Positions 22,065-35,603 of a DNA stretch of 64,000 nucleotides are shown here, in pieces. Every line of letters starts with the position of its first letter. Positions within the stretch are counted from its first letter, which is position 1. The translations under genes were made by a program, and so were the position numbers. Source of the DNA: Crocodylus rhombifer (lineage: Eukaryota > Chordata > Crocodylia > Crocodylidae); assembly GCA_038503035.1 (NCBI GenBank), contig JAVSML010025178.1:17665-81664 (forward strand), given 5' to 3'. The notes under the pieces were generated by a model that was given only the letters and a program-made list of their open reading frames with translations, ran no database searches and was not told the origin of the DNA.

Positions 22065-22659
22065 CCATAGAGGGCCTTGAACTAGAGTGAGACAAGGGGG
22101 TGGCTTTTATCTGAAGTGCCTGCACCAGCAGTCCCAAGAGCTCCCTTCTTCCACAGCTGGTTACTATCAGACTATTAAAGTCAACTCTTTTTGCTTTGCC
22201 AAAGGGGAAACTCAACTCTGAGTATGTTATCCCTTACCCCTTGGACCATTTTGTAAACATCCAAGACATTCAAGTCAGGAAGAATTCACCAAAATCCATC
22301 ACATACTCTACAGCTGAGGACTAGTTTCATGTCTTTGCCAAGATGAGATAGTAGATGCTGCCAGAGCAGTCAGACTGGAGACATTTTTATGCTAGGGTAT
22401 CAATGGAAGAATTTTCTCCAGCTAGTTTAAGTGTTACCTTGCAGAGAGGAGTTGAGGCCAGTTTGCACCTCAGTCATCCTAGATTATGCTTTAGAGCAAG
22501 TCAGGGTGGAAGCAGCAAGAAGTCTGTGCTGGCTAGTAGCCCTGGGCAGTGTTGCTTCCTTCCAGGGCACCAAAGAAAAAAAAAAATCCAGCTATACTGC
22601 AATGCATTTGAGACACTGCTCAGGTAAGCTCATGTGGCAAGTGACATTTTACTAAACCA

Positions 22660-22706
22660 TCAAAAAAAAAAAACAAAAAAAAAAAAAAAAAAACAAAAAC
22701 AAAACC
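22660..22706. repeat. A-rich simple repeat
   Basis: Long A runs broken by single C residues (A12 C A17 C AAAAC). A simple low-complexity repeat in intron 1; no parent element was recognised beside it. Confidence 0.8.
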
Positions 22707-23139
22707 TTCACAGGACTGCTCTGTTGTACCATTACAATAAGAAGGAATAATTGTTATATGCCTACAACCAACCAGTTTCCCTTCATGCCATCTAAACAGC
22801 TGGGCACTTCCAGCTGAGAGTTTTTATACACCTTAGCTTCTATTAGAGCTAGAAGAATCCCAACTCTTTTTGTTCCAGAGACAATAATTAAGAGGATGAA
22901 AGCACTTTAGCATATTAGGAGCATCTCCCTGGGCTAGACACTGTTGTTTTTGTCCAGAGCCCTCTTCACTGGTTAAAGTCTGGTCCTTGAGCCTCTTGAT
23001 CTTGCTGGACTTCAGAATTCAGCTGAGCTAAAGTAGGACTCAAATTATAGGCCTGAGACACTCAAGAGCCAGTCAACATTAGGCCATTTCTAATTAGCTC
23101 TGAAGCTCTAATCCTGCCTAGCTTGTTTCCTTACTCTTC

Positions 23140-23250
23140 CCACTTGTCTGTATATAGACATTAATTATCCTTTGTCTCATGTTTGGATACGCTCCCTGGG
23201 GCAGGAAATCTATTTGTTTTATGTCTAGCACAATGGGTCTTGGCTATTTG
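23140..23250 (+). mobile_element. Ancient MIR/CORE-SINE or L2-like tail
   Basis: Contains TCTAGCACAATGGGTCTTGG and CCCTGGGGCAGGAAATC, matching the conserved tail that amniote MIR-like SINEs share with L2-type LINEs. Strongly diverged; limits approximate. Confidence 0.45.
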
Positions 23251-26200
23251 AACTTTTGAAGGGCCCAGGTCTTGCATAAACCAGTTTAAGAGTGGCCACA
23301 GGCTTTTACATTGCTTACAGCCTTACCTTTTTAGTTGGAGGCACCCTTTGAATGGGGGAAGAGCCGACATTATTTTTGCCTACAGAAAAATACAGCAATT
23401 CTTCTGTTGCAAAGAATGCAGATATTCAGACTTCTTGTGAATTACAAGCTTAATAGTGTGGCACCTGCAACACCCCTGCAGGATCAAGGCAGCTCAGGGT
23501 GCTGCAGCACCCTGGCTCAGAATCAGGTGCTTAAAGCCAGTAGAGCTTTAAGCAAAGCCTTCAAGAGCAGCAGAGCAAGCCTGAGTGGCTATTGGTTTCA
23601 AAGCCCATCACCATTTTAATTCCTCTTCAGTAGGAAATTAAGCTTGCCTTTTGGAATCTCTCACATTTAGCAGCAGCCTGCATGCTTGCTTCTTTAGTCC
23701 TGCTGTATTTAAAAAGCAGTTTCAGCTCAGCTGCTATAGAAGAGCATCTTAAAGCCAAGTCTAACCCACAAGCAGGTGGTTTTCCCTTTCCTCTACCCAC
23801 TAGAGGGCTCTGGGGAGTTAGTTTGAATAGTCCTCATGGGTTTGTTAATCCTGAGCCAGTGCTGTCAGCTCTGAATACTGCTCAAGGCTAGAAGTCTATC
23901 CCACTCCCTCCACTCAGGGCCACACAAGCTCACTTGTACAGTGCCATGCAGCCAGCCTGAGCAGTGGGACTAGGTACTGATTTAGGCATCTGGCAAAGGA
24001 TTAGCAGGACAGATATGCTGGATGGATTCATCCACTTGGCACTAGAGTAGTTTTGTGGGATCACAAGCAAGACTGAAGCCTGATCTTCAGAACAGAAGCA
24101 CTCAGAGCACTAGTTCCATTTGATTTCTCGTGGACCTGCCCTCATGTCCAAACCTGACATCTGGAGGAAGCTTTTGTAATTTGAGATGCCTCTTGGAGCT
24201 TTATGAACTTCCCTATGCTACCAGTGAGAAAGTGCAAGGACAACAGCAAGAAAAAGCTCCCTGCATTTCTAATCCTTCATACAAGGAGCTTGAACAGCAT
24301 CATTTTATTCAAAGGTAACTAGAATTGAAAGGGCTGATACAGTCACTCCAGTACCCTTAAAGTCCAGTGCTCATCTCAACTAGCACAGTCTCAAAGACTC
24401 AATGGGTGCCACTCTGACAGCACACACATTCAAAGTCATGTCCACTTCAGAGCCAGTTTGGTGCAAAGTGCCAAGTCAGAATAGGTAAGGGTTTGATTCT
24501 TCTGTGAGCAGAGACACTGTGGCTTTTAGTGCAAGAAACCACACTTCAGCTGAGGGCAAGTTCCACATTGTTACCAGGTCCATGATCTTGTTCCTTTCTA
24601 GGAGAGCTGCTCCAGCCTGGTGCAGAGGGAGGAGTGACATGGAGGTGGTAGTTAAAAGGTCTCATGGCTAGGAAGGCTGCTATGTGGATTATTCATTTTA
24701 GAGCAGATCTCAAAGTTCTGATCAACCCTTAAGTCAGATCGCTTTTCAGAGAAAATAGAACCTCAAATTCAAAAAATGCACCTCAAGTTCCAACTGAGAG
24801 AAACAAGCCAGAGCAGATAACTAACCAGTAATGGTTGTATATGCAGAGGCAACACAAAACCAAACCAAAACTTATTTGATGCAGGGTTTTGGGTGGTTTG
24901 TTTTTTTTTTTTTTGGTCCAACTGAACTGAGAAATATTTCATTAAACAACTCTTGTTCCCTTTTTTCCTGCAAGTTGTAGAGATTGCTTTGGAGGGAAAG
25001 ATTTAAGCATGCATCTGTTCTCAAAAGGTAGTACTCTTCTCTAAGTCTGAAGAGCAGGACTTTCTATTCCAAATAGAAGCTGCCCTATTTATACTATGGC
25101 TTGGTCATCCCAAGTTACAGAACAGGGCTGAATTCACCTAGTTCTAGAGTTTTTATGGACAGTTTGTATTGGCTTAAAAGCATTGCTGCTTTTATTTTAA
25201 GGCAGATGAGGACAGCATGAAAAAGTGCAGAGGTGGTGTTCTCATTCTACAGAGGACTGACCATCTGTGTTAGCAGAAGGCCTGTGCTCTATTTACCATT
25301 GGTAAATATAGTCTTCTTGCCCCACACTGATACACCACACTGCCATTGCAACTGGCACACTGTGGTAAGTGGAGTTGTTCTCTGGTACAACAGTCACTTT
25401 CTTCTCCCATTCCTCACACACCTCAGTACTCCTGGAAGCCAAGGCACACACACTGGTGGGTGTGGAATCTAAAGGTTCTGGAAACCACCTCTCTCAGCAC
25501 CTGAACAGGTAGGTAGGCCAGCCCTGTTAAAAAGGAGCTTAAAAATTCCACTTAAAAACTAATTGAAAAACTCTAGGCCTCTGTAGCTGAGCTCAGCAGT
25601 TGCTATCATCAACAGTCAAGCCTCCCTGGTTTGTCAAAAAACCACCATTCTTTCATTTCCCTCTGTGTGCACATGACACCAATTCAGGCTGGTCCTCATC
25701 TCTTTCCAAGTCAGATACCATTCAGATTTCTCTAGGAGGCTCAGAGACCTTTAGTAGAGGGGGGGGAAGGATACCCTAGACACCCCACACTTTCTATATT
25801 ACCTGTTACTACTTTGGGGAAGGGGGGGAAAAAAAAAAAAAAGTCAAATCGTTGTGGATAGTCTTCTGAAGCCATCAGCCTAGTGTTTAGTAACAGCTGA
25901 ATGGCAGACTGGATGTTAGGAATTAGCCACAAAACCTAAGTGTCAGATCACAATACATGTCCATGGAACTAAGCCTCAGCTGGGGGTGGGGGAGTGTTGC
26001 AGCAGGGGGAGGAGTTAAAGGGGGAAAAAAAAAATGGTGATGATCAGGGCTATGGAGAGGCTTTTGGAGGCAAGACTAGTTAGTTAGGGTGACTTTTTTA
26101 GCTTGGAAAGGTGGAAAAACTGGAGGGGGAAAAAGAGACAGGATCCATGACATCATAGCTGCTATAGTCAGTCTCTATTTACTCACAGAACTTACAGACT

Positions 26201-29200
26201 TGAGGAACTCACTGCAACAAGATGGAGACCAACAACTGAAGCTTGTTCAGAAGATTAGACATTCATGCAGGATAGATCCAGTGGGTAATAAACATGCTAA
26301 TTAGGGAAGCAGCCTCCAAATTAGACTTCCTAAGCCTCTGAATGGTGGGAGCTGTAAGGAAGGAGAGGGGAAGACATAGATCAGTTTGTGTAGGCCTTGC
26401 ATAAAATTCCCTGTTCCCTTGCCTTTCCTGTACCACTGTGGAATACAACATACCACAGTGGTCAAGCTTATTATGGACCCCTTATGTTCTTACTTCTTTG
26501 TCACCCACTGTAGCATCAGAGCCTCAGTCTTTTGATAGGAGGACGCTGGTTTCATGTGATAGTTACATGCTCTAGAACTAACACTGTGCTATCTGGCTAG
26601 GGTTGGAAAATGATGTACATTGGAGATCAATTCCCAAAGGCCAGAGATGAAGTTTTACATGAGATGCAGAGCCTAACCCAAGAGAGGCCTCCGTCTTCAA
26701 ATAAGTCTCTATGAAAGACCAGGGTGAAGGACTGGCAGATAGGAAGCGTCCAACTGTTTTAGTGGAGGCTGTTGTTTCTTGTCATCTTGTTTTTATAAAG
26801 ACTGCTTACACAGAGATATGAAGACCCCCTGCCCTTTTTAAAGTTGATTGTCAGAAATAAGGGAGCTATACAAAATGCAGGTCACTTTTCTTAATATCTG
26901 GGGACACTTTAGACCATAAAAAGTCTGTTGCTGGAACACTGCATTCTTGGAGCTTGGTCTACTAGTGTGTCAGTGTCAAGTGCAAAGAAAGAAAAAACAC
27001 AAAAAACACAAAACAGACAGACTGTTCTACCAGCAGAAAGTCTTTTGTGCCAACAAGGACATCCTGACAGGAGAAACTACCGGCCAACTCTTCTACTTCA
27101 CAGGTTTTAGAAATTCTCTTCTTCCTCAGCTCACTGCAGCATGCGCCTTACCTTAATAGACTAGATTTCTAGCAGGCTTTTTCATGTCATCCTTACTAAA
27201 CAAATAAATAAAAAAAAAAAATCCAAATCTGTGGCAGAGTTTCTGGATCTTTTTTAGAGAAGCTGAGCATACAGTTTTTCCAATTTGTACAAGAAAAGCC
27301 TTCAAGCAGCTTCCTGCAAGGCCTTTACAGAACAGGCCTAGCAGGACGCTGCTCTAGTTTCCCCAAAACCTGACTGTCCAGGCTTTCTAGGACCAGAAGC
27401 CAGAGATCTTGCACCACTAAAAACTCCAACTGCTAGACTAATTAAACAGAGAAAGTAAAAAAGGTCAGTTGTGGTAAAGTGTTGATTTGCATATAAAAAA
27501 TTAGAGCTGGCAGCTCTGCACAGGGCCTCTTAGCAAGAGATTAGTCAGGCTTTGTTCCAAGGAGTCAATCCAATGCTATCAGCACTGCCTTGGAGTGCAC
27601 TGCTTGCTCCAACAAACCCTTCTCAGAAGCCATCTAAAGGATCCTGTCACTCAGGGTGCTCTGTGCCTTCCTTTCTGCTGCCTGAACTAGTGGAAAAGGA
27701 ATTAGGTGTAGGCTCTGAATACAAGCTCTTCCCAGCGTTCATAACTTGGGTTTCCCCCTCCCAGAAACACAAATAAGGAGGTCTCGCTTTCAATCTACCC
27801 CCAAGGGACAGCTTTGGGCTCTTAAAAGCGGTTTTCACTAGGAAGCCGACTGGGTAGACCCAGGGAACAGACTTTCATACTTTCGAAAGTTTTGGTCATT
27901 TTATAGTCATCTTTGATTTGACCCTGGAAAGTTAACCCAGATGAGGCTTGCAGAAGCTGCCCATGAAGCTGTGACCATCTACTTATGAGCGCTATATAGA
28001 AGGCATGTCATCACAGAGTAAAATCTCAAATGAAATGAGGAATCTATCCAACAGGGGTCAGGAACTTGTTTTCTGGCACTGCTCAAACATCTTCAACTTG
28101 GACTTGGAAGATGTGGCTGTGCCAGGGGCTGATGGCAGGAGAGCCGAGTGAGGCCCAATCCTTGTTGTGGTAGGACAGCCCCAGCCCCTTTCAAAAAGCA
28201 CTGTGCCAAGCAAAATGACTTTCCATGCCATGCTCTGGCATGTATACTGGGGGTTGTCTACCCAGGCTATACAACATCTGAGTCTAGACTGCAGTTATAA
28301 ACACCCATTGCACCCATCAAGGAACACCACAAATCATAAGATTTTCATATGTTCTCCCCAGGAATAAAAGCAACTGTTCCTACCTGGATGTGGAGATGCA
28401 GGTTTAAAAAATCCCTAGGAAGTGTTAAATGAAGTATCTGGAGGCTTTCACTCAGGATCAGATAGGTGAATGCAAAGACAGGCACAGGGGATTCCCACAA
28501 GAACCTGATTATTCCCACCTGAGGATTCCCAGTCCTGAGAAAAGCTGCTTGCACAGCAGTGGTTAAGTTCTCTCCTGGGACAGCTTTTGCCAGTCTAAGC
28601 TTTTCCATGAGCCCCAATTAAGCAGTGCAACATTATGACTGCAATGTAGCCCAGTCATTCTGTTCCTGCTCAGAGCAACCTGTCACTGCTATGCAGGAGC
28701 TTCACTGAAGAATGGAGACAGTGGAGCAGGGACACATTACAAGAGCTGGGAAGCCCAGACTGAGCTAGCAGTGTTTCTTCTCTGGAGAGCATGTGGTGAC
28801 CTCAGGCACTGCATCTACTTGTGAGCAGCAGATGGAAGTTGGCCCCAAAGGGACTGGCAGGAACATGATCCCCAAGCACAACCTGCTCATCTACTCCCAT
28901 ACTCCACATCTAGAAGTGGAATCTGTTAAGATACTTGGGTTATACGCAGCAGTCTCAAGCATGTTGGAGATGGAGCTCAAGGTAATATTTCATGCTTAGC
29001 CCTCCACTCTTGGGAACTGTCACTCCAGGATCAGTAGTAGCATTAGAGTGGGTTGGGGGAACCTGTGCTCAGGACAAGGCATTGTTCACTACCTACCGTC
29101 TCGATCTTCAGACAGTGAGGGGCACTGAAGAGGTTGAGTCACTCTAGTTCATATAGAAGGGCATCTCCCCTGCCTATTGCATTATACTCCCTTCCCCCAA

Positions 29201-30588
29201 CAAATCCATTTGGTTCCAGAACTTTCTTCCAAAGTAAACTGGATTCTTAGCTCACTGCTTTTCCCCCCCCCCCATCATTAGTCAGCTTGCCCATAACAGT
29301 CACTTCCCATGAAAGGCAGCCAAGACCAAAATATGCCAACACTTCCTTGGTGAAGCCATTTTAGCTGTTCATTTAACATCACACTGGAGACCCAGCCATG
29401 CTCAGAGCTGCAGTCCAGAGCAGACTCACTGCCATGTGCATTTTTATTGCCTACAGCTGAGACTGGAGCTCACCAAGAACTCAGCATGCAGAGCCCATGC
29501 CAGTCACTGCCTCTTGCCAACCTATTCCCACCAACAAGCCCAGTCAGTGGCCACAGCATCCTCTTCCAACAGCTCTGCTACTATTAGTTAATGCAAGCCA
29601 TTTTGGTTTTCAGAGACATATCATTGCATTAACAGCCACTGTTGCCAATGGATACTCGTTAGGACAGCTTTATCTACAGCTCACCTGACTCAAGCCTTTA
29701 ATTCACATCTGTTGATGAGTTTAGCTTTAGAATTGCCCATTAGATGCAAAACAACTGTCAGACTAGAAGCCCAGAAGGAAGTAAACTGTATTGGTAAATC
29801 CATGGGACAACTGGATGCCCTGTTAATAGCACCATTTCTTAAAACAATGGTCAGCTCAGTGGTGGGCACAGACTCACAGCCTTGGGCTTAGGAGGTTAGA
29901 GATGTCTGGTAGACAAGGGTGTGAAGCTATGTCACTCAACACTGAATCCCTCTTCAGTGGGTTACAGAAGTCTTGAAAGATTGTCTGAGCCCCACAAGCT
30001 GGTAAACTGCTGCTCTGAAGTACCTTTCTGGCATTCTGTTCATATAAGCCTAGCTCTTCAAGAGCCTTGGGGGGCTTGCACAATTAAAGGAAAATAAAGA
30101 AACAAAAACAAGCATATGAGGAACTGAACTAGAGTACCACAGTTTTCACACTGAAGTTTGTGAGAAGTACCATTGGAAAGTTTGAAGTGCTCCTTAAGCC
30201 TCGGAAACTTTGTTGCACCACAAATGGCCTTGCTGTGGGACCATTTATGAGGAGATATCTTTTAGTGCCCTCAGAGGTGGGGGAAGGGAAGAAAGGTGGG
30301 GCTAGTCATTTAGGCTTTTTATGAACACCTTCAGTCTAGTGCTGTTACTTGGTACCAGCTGTGAGCAACTATGCAGGCCCCTCTACCCATCATACAGTGG
30401 TGTGGCAAACAAGCCGACATCCCAGTAGTCCTTTTGGGCAAGTCTCACAAATGCTCGAACTTAAGACAGCAGGATGCCCAAATGCTCCTGGAGGGAAGCA
30501 CCAGCAAGAAGTGGACTAAATTCATTTGAGGTCTGTTGATAGTTTGGGACTTGATAATCCTTGTTTAAAATCAAGACCACATGGGCAG

Positions 30589-31055
30589 TAGGGCTGTGTG
30601 AAGCTTTGATCCCCGATTCAATTCGGCAGAGATTTGGCCCAATTCAGTGGCCAAGTCAGAGGACCATTTAAACTCTCCAAATCCATTTTGGACACAGACA
30701 CAGCTTTAAGTGTTTTTTCTGCATACCTCTAGGTAGCAAGGGCTTGTGATCACTGCAATGTTGGGGTGCATGGAGCATCCCACAGGAGTGCAGGGGGGTT
30801 CCCTAGCTCAGTAGCAGACCCAGAAGAGGACCAGAAGCACTTCTAGCTGTTTCTATGTACAAATCACTGATTCTCTAGATCAGCACCAAATCTTCAGATT
30901 TGAAGCAGCTGAAATCAGGGTCAGTGATCCAAAGAAACAAACAAACAAACAAAAACAACAACAACAAAAAAAACCACCCAACCCAACTAATCAAAATCAC
31001 CCACTCCAGCTTGGGCCAAATCCAAATCAAAAAGGGCCCGCTTCATACACCCCTA
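30589..31055. mobile_element. hAT-type non-autonomous DNA transposon, 467 bp, with 8-bp target duplication
   Basis: Terminal inverted repeats TAGGGCTGTGTGAAGC (left) and TAGGGGTGTATGAAGC (right, reverse complement) are flanked by identical 8-bp duplications ATGGGCAG at 30,581-30,588 and 31,056-31,063. The subterminal parts are also inverted (GATTTGGCCC and its partner GGGCCAAATC). There is no transposase frame. An A/C-rich simple stretch sits near 30,935-30,975. The TAGGG terminus and 8-bp duplication are hallmarks of hAT transposition. Confidence 0.85.
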
Positions 31056-32416
31056 ATGGGCAGCACTATAGCCAACTGCACCTCAGGGACAACTTTCACT
31101 TCTGCTTCCCTGGAATATTTGAAAAGAGGGCTGGCAACAGATAGCACTGCTGCTCTAGCCCCATTCCAGTTACCCCCTGCACACACTTCTGCTACTTCCC
31201 CCTACCCACCAAAAAAAAAAAAAAATCTTACACCCAAACCATGCACCATCCAACTTGCTCCCTTCTGCTTTCAACCCGCTTCTCATCAGCAGCTGGTTAA
31301 CAGATCCAGTGACAGCCCACTACTGCCTTTAAGTAAGTAGGAGATTCCCCCAAAATAGCAAGGTTACTTTTTCTCTACCCTTCAGCAAGGGCAGGCATCC
31401 ACAGAAACAGCTGCAGCAAAGGATTAGCTCCCTACAGCCTGCTTCCTGATAGGACACTGCATGTAAGTACTGCAGTTCCTGCAGGCAGCAGCACATTTTG
31501 TAAAACCTTGGTTGATGGTCAAAGGTTGCTACATGACCTCTCCTACACTTCAGCATCCAATGCCAACACAGCAGCCTATAATTTAGGCTCCAGGGGAACC
31601 ACTTGATAACTCTGAAGGGCTCACTGATCAGAGTGCTTGGAGATGCAATTGATACATCTTGTGACTGCTACCTCAGTTCTTCAGCAGTACTTACCAGACT
31701 CCAGTGGAAGGACTGTAGACAACATGACTGGGAGCCAGCGGAACATTTTTTTTGGCCAATCCCACATTCCTGCTTCAGTTTGCAAGTCATAGATAAACTG
31801 TGCTGAAGCTTGATGCTGAAGAGTTTTCAAAATTCATATTTACTGAATAAAAGAGGCAGATTCATGAAGACATAGCCTTAATTTTACTGACCACTCATGC
31901 TTCATATGAACTGCTCAAGCAGTACAGGAAGAGCCAATCAAATTGTTCATTTTGATTGTAGCTATTGTTTGTTTACCAGGGTATACTACTCCAAAAAACA
32001 AGAACAAAAAACACACCACAGGATTCAAATACCTGGTCTAATCAATGCCAGGGATGCCTGACAAATACTGGCACATACCACTGATAGGGGGAGGGAAACC
32101 TGACTCCAAGACAGTCTTTCAGTGTACTGTCGCTCAACTACACCTCCCGTCGTCACACAGTTTACCCAAGTCAGTGGTATCCACATACAAAAGCACATTT
32201 GGAACTGCACTAAAGAGCAATGGGTTTGTTACAACAGCTGTTGTGGATCAGGGACCCCATTCAGAAGAAAAAGAAAAAAAAAAGCCTGAGTTGAATGTCA
32301 ATATTCATCACAAGTTGAGCCCAAGATTTGGATTAGGTATTAAAAGCCTTAATCCAATAGGAATAGAAGCATTGCTGGAATTCCATTTAAAGCATGGCTC
32401 TCCTACAGGATCCAAA

Positions 32417-32434
32417 CCCCCCCCCCCCCCCCCC
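32417..32434. repeat. C18 homopolymer
   Basis: Eighteen consecutive C on the plus strand, a G-run on the RAB7A sense strand. It creates a spurious proline-rich frame around 32.0-32.6 kb. Confidence 0.9.
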
Positions 32435-33680
32435 AATCTAGTTTCACTGCTCAATTGGTCTGTTTTAGACTCTACTTTGATTGAGCTGTTCAAACAGACA
32501 GATAAAATTTGCCTATTTACAGTGCAACTTAGACCATGCCCCTTGGCACAGGAGATGGAGTCAAACTACTGGCTAGGTTTGCTTCCTCCTAGCCTTGTGC
32601 CCCCCACCCTACCCTAGTCCATAGGAACAGTACTTGGCTCACTCTGTTGCACAGCCCAAGATTACAGCATCATGTGTAGGCTCAGCATGCTTAATCACCT
32701 ACAACTCCCTTGCTGTTGAAGGGAGTGCTACGAGTCAGACTTAAACAATCCATCCAAACATCTTACTGCTGCCAGCTAGCCTTGGGCTCATTTCAGTCAA
32801 ATGCAACCATGCCTTCTGGGGGAAGAGCAAGGAGTGACAGTTTTCAGCAGGAGTGCCCAAATGATCAACACAACCTATATAGCAGGTGTTCACACAAGAT
32901 CAAATGTGAACCCCCCCCCCCCAAAAAAAAAAAAATCCCCAAAACACCAATAGGACCAGGTAGAGCAGAGAAAAGAAAGCCACCAGGAAAGGGGGGTGGA
33001 AATCCACTGCCCTTCTAGAGATGGCATATAGAACAGCAGTGTGAAGCCAACACGTGCCTAGCACCAATTTGCAGAAGGTATGCCACATGCCCAGCTCTAC
33101 AAGCCCCAGCAGGATGCCTGGCAAGCCACTTAAGGTAAGTTTATGCATTATGGTTGGAGGCTCAGAGTTAAAAGCATCATTTAAGAGTCAGTGCCATTCT
33201 TACCAAGTATGTGCTTGCTCAACACTTGGTAAACCAGAAAGCTCTCTCCCTCCCAAAAAAATTTAGGAGATCAGCAGCCAAATGAATCCCTGTACTCCCA
33301 TGGGTGGATGCCCGTTTTGTACAACACCCCTCAGCCTGTACTCAAGTTGCCTCATCTTCCCGTCCTGCCTAGAGGAAGCCAAGTGTCAGGGCATGAGAGG
33401 GTTGGGCTTCCCCAAAGGCATTCCTGGCTGACAGAAGAGCTCAGGCAGGGAAGCATGTTGATTTGTTAAGGGCCTTGCCTACACAGGAAGTCTAGGTTAC
33501 ACCACTAACTGCTATGCCAATGCTGGCAGAGTGCCAGATGGCATTTTTATTCTACTTAAATGCCATCCTAGAGGGAAGCCAAAAGCTGGCTTGTGTCCAT
33601 GTGGGCACTCTGGCTTGCCAGCCCTCAGCCTAAGGAGTCTAGGAACCCCTGTGCTATGGACCAGAAATGACCAGACTGGC

Positions 33681-33744
33681 AGCCAACCCCCCCTCCCCCT
33701 TTTTTTATTCTCATTATAAAAAGAGGGGGAGGGGGGGGTTGGCT
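33681..33744. repeat. Short hairpin: 28-bp inverted repeat
   Basis: The left arm runs from AGCCAACCCCCCC to TTTTTTTAT; the right arm is its near-perfect reverse complement ending GGGGGTTGGCT. The loop is about 8 nt (TCTCATTA). The arms are polypyrimidine/polypurine and differ by about two bases. Confidence 0.8.
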
Positions 33745-35603
33745 ACCTGCCTACAGTATGCCAGTCACTTCCAGTCTGGCAGCCAGCTCTCCTGCAGACC
33801 ACCAGCCAACCCTTTACAGCCCAGCACTAGGCCAGTCTGGGAACCCCTACTCTAGCACAGTGAGCACACCTTCTGACATTACTTCTCCCTGCTGAGAAGC
33901 CCCAAGGCTGGCTGAATCAGTACAGCCATTCTGCACTAAAAAAGGCATTAAATTCAGTCTCATCCTTTCAAAAATGAGACAGGGTCAGAGCTGCTTAAAA
34001 AACCAAAACAAAAACACCAACAAGCTGTGGCTGTCTATGCCACTTACTAATGCTCTCTCTGGAAGCTGGATTTCCCTAGTGCCTTCTAGATTAGGAGAGG
34101 CTTCTAGACAGCACCATGGCTCTAGCTCATTTAATCTGTTGTGCTGGGTTAGCCAGCACGGTTTCACATACCAGCTGCTGCCTGTAGTCATGTCAACCTG
34201 CTCCCATTAATTGAGACCAACTGTGGGGGAAAGAGAAGGAATAAAGGGTGAGAGAAACAACCCATAAACAGAAGCCACTGTCAAGGTGTCAAGCCAGTCT
34301 TCAAAGATTATTCAAGCTACCTAGGCATATAAATAAGGGTGCACCAATAAAAGGTTTTTTGGGCTGACACCAATGGTCAATTATCAGTCAACTAGTCAGA
34401 TTGGCTAGTACCAATCCAATTGCCCATACACAGCCTGGCTGCTTGGACAGCAGCATTCAGCAGGTAAGTCTGTTGAGATGGGGAGGGGAAAAGGCATGTG
34501 GGGGGCAGATAGAGGCCCCCATTGAGCAAGGGAATGGGGCTAGGGCAGGCACTGCCTAGTCAGGGCAAGGCAGGGCACAGGAGAGAGAGCTGCTAGTGGC
34601 TTATCCAGGGGACAAAGGTTTATCCACTGCATATACCCTTGAGGGAGGCATGGGGACATGTGCCCTTTGGGGATCTGTGCATGGGGCAAGGGCAGGCTGC
34701 TACAGCAGGCTACAGCCAGGGGCAGTGCTGGGCTCTTCTTGGCCAGGGGGTGGTTACAGCAGGTTTTGGGGTGGCTGCAACCCACCCTGTAGTGCCCCCT
34801 ACCAGCACTACCTACCCAAGTGCAGCCCTAGCCCCACCCCCCACCAGGAAGAGCCTGGCACTGCCCCCAGTCCACAACAGCAGCCCACCCTTGCTTCATG
34901 CAAGGATCTGAGAGGGTGCCCATGCCTCCCCAGGTATGCACACAACAGCAGGACCACCCCTATCACCCCCTCCCTGGGATGAGCTGCTCATGGCTTAGTT
35001 CTGCACTCTGCACCATCCCACCTGGGCAGCACCTACCTCTGCCCCACTCCCTCCTGCACCACAGGTGAGGGGAAAGACTGAGGCCCCCTAAGACTTATGA
35101 GCTGGACACACGTCTCCAAGCTGCAAGGCTACACTTCTGGACATGTGCATGCTGCAGCTGTGTACATGCATGTGGTCCTTGGGCCTGCACTGTTCAATTT
35201 CTTCATCAGTGATCTGGACAACAGGGTTAAAAAAAAGCAACCTGTTTAAATTTGCTGATGATACCAAAATTTGGGGTGAGGTGAGCATGCTAGTAGGGAG
35301 GGAAAGATTGCAGCAAGATCTGGATAGGTTACAGGAGTGGGCTAACAAACAGGATGCATTTCAATACTGACAAGTGCAGGGTGCTGCACTTGGGCAGTAG
35401 TAACCAGCAGCACACTTATAGAATGGGAAACTCCCTTCTTGACAGCACGGAGGCAGAAAGGGAACTTGGAGTCATTGACTCCAAGATGAACATGGGCCGA
35501 CAACGCAAGCTCACAGCTGGCAGGGCTAACTGGACCTTGTCATGCATCCACAGGTGAATCTCAAGTAGAACCAAGGAGGTGATCCCCCCCCCTCTATGCA
35601 GCA

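Noticed and set aside
32045..32617. 190-codon plus-strand frame in intron 1
   Set aside because: It depends on the C18 run (poly-Pro), is antisense to RAB7A and has no recognisable domain or splice context.
33640..33860. hAT-like termini (AGTCTAGGAACCCCTG and CTGGGAACCCCTACTC)
   Set aside because: Both lie in the same orientation, so they cannot be the two ends of one element; only the internal hairpin is reported.
34334..35100. Possible further hAT element beginning AAGGGTGCACCAATAAAAGG
   Set aside because: The left end resembles a reptilian hAT terminus, but no matching right terminus or duplication was found.
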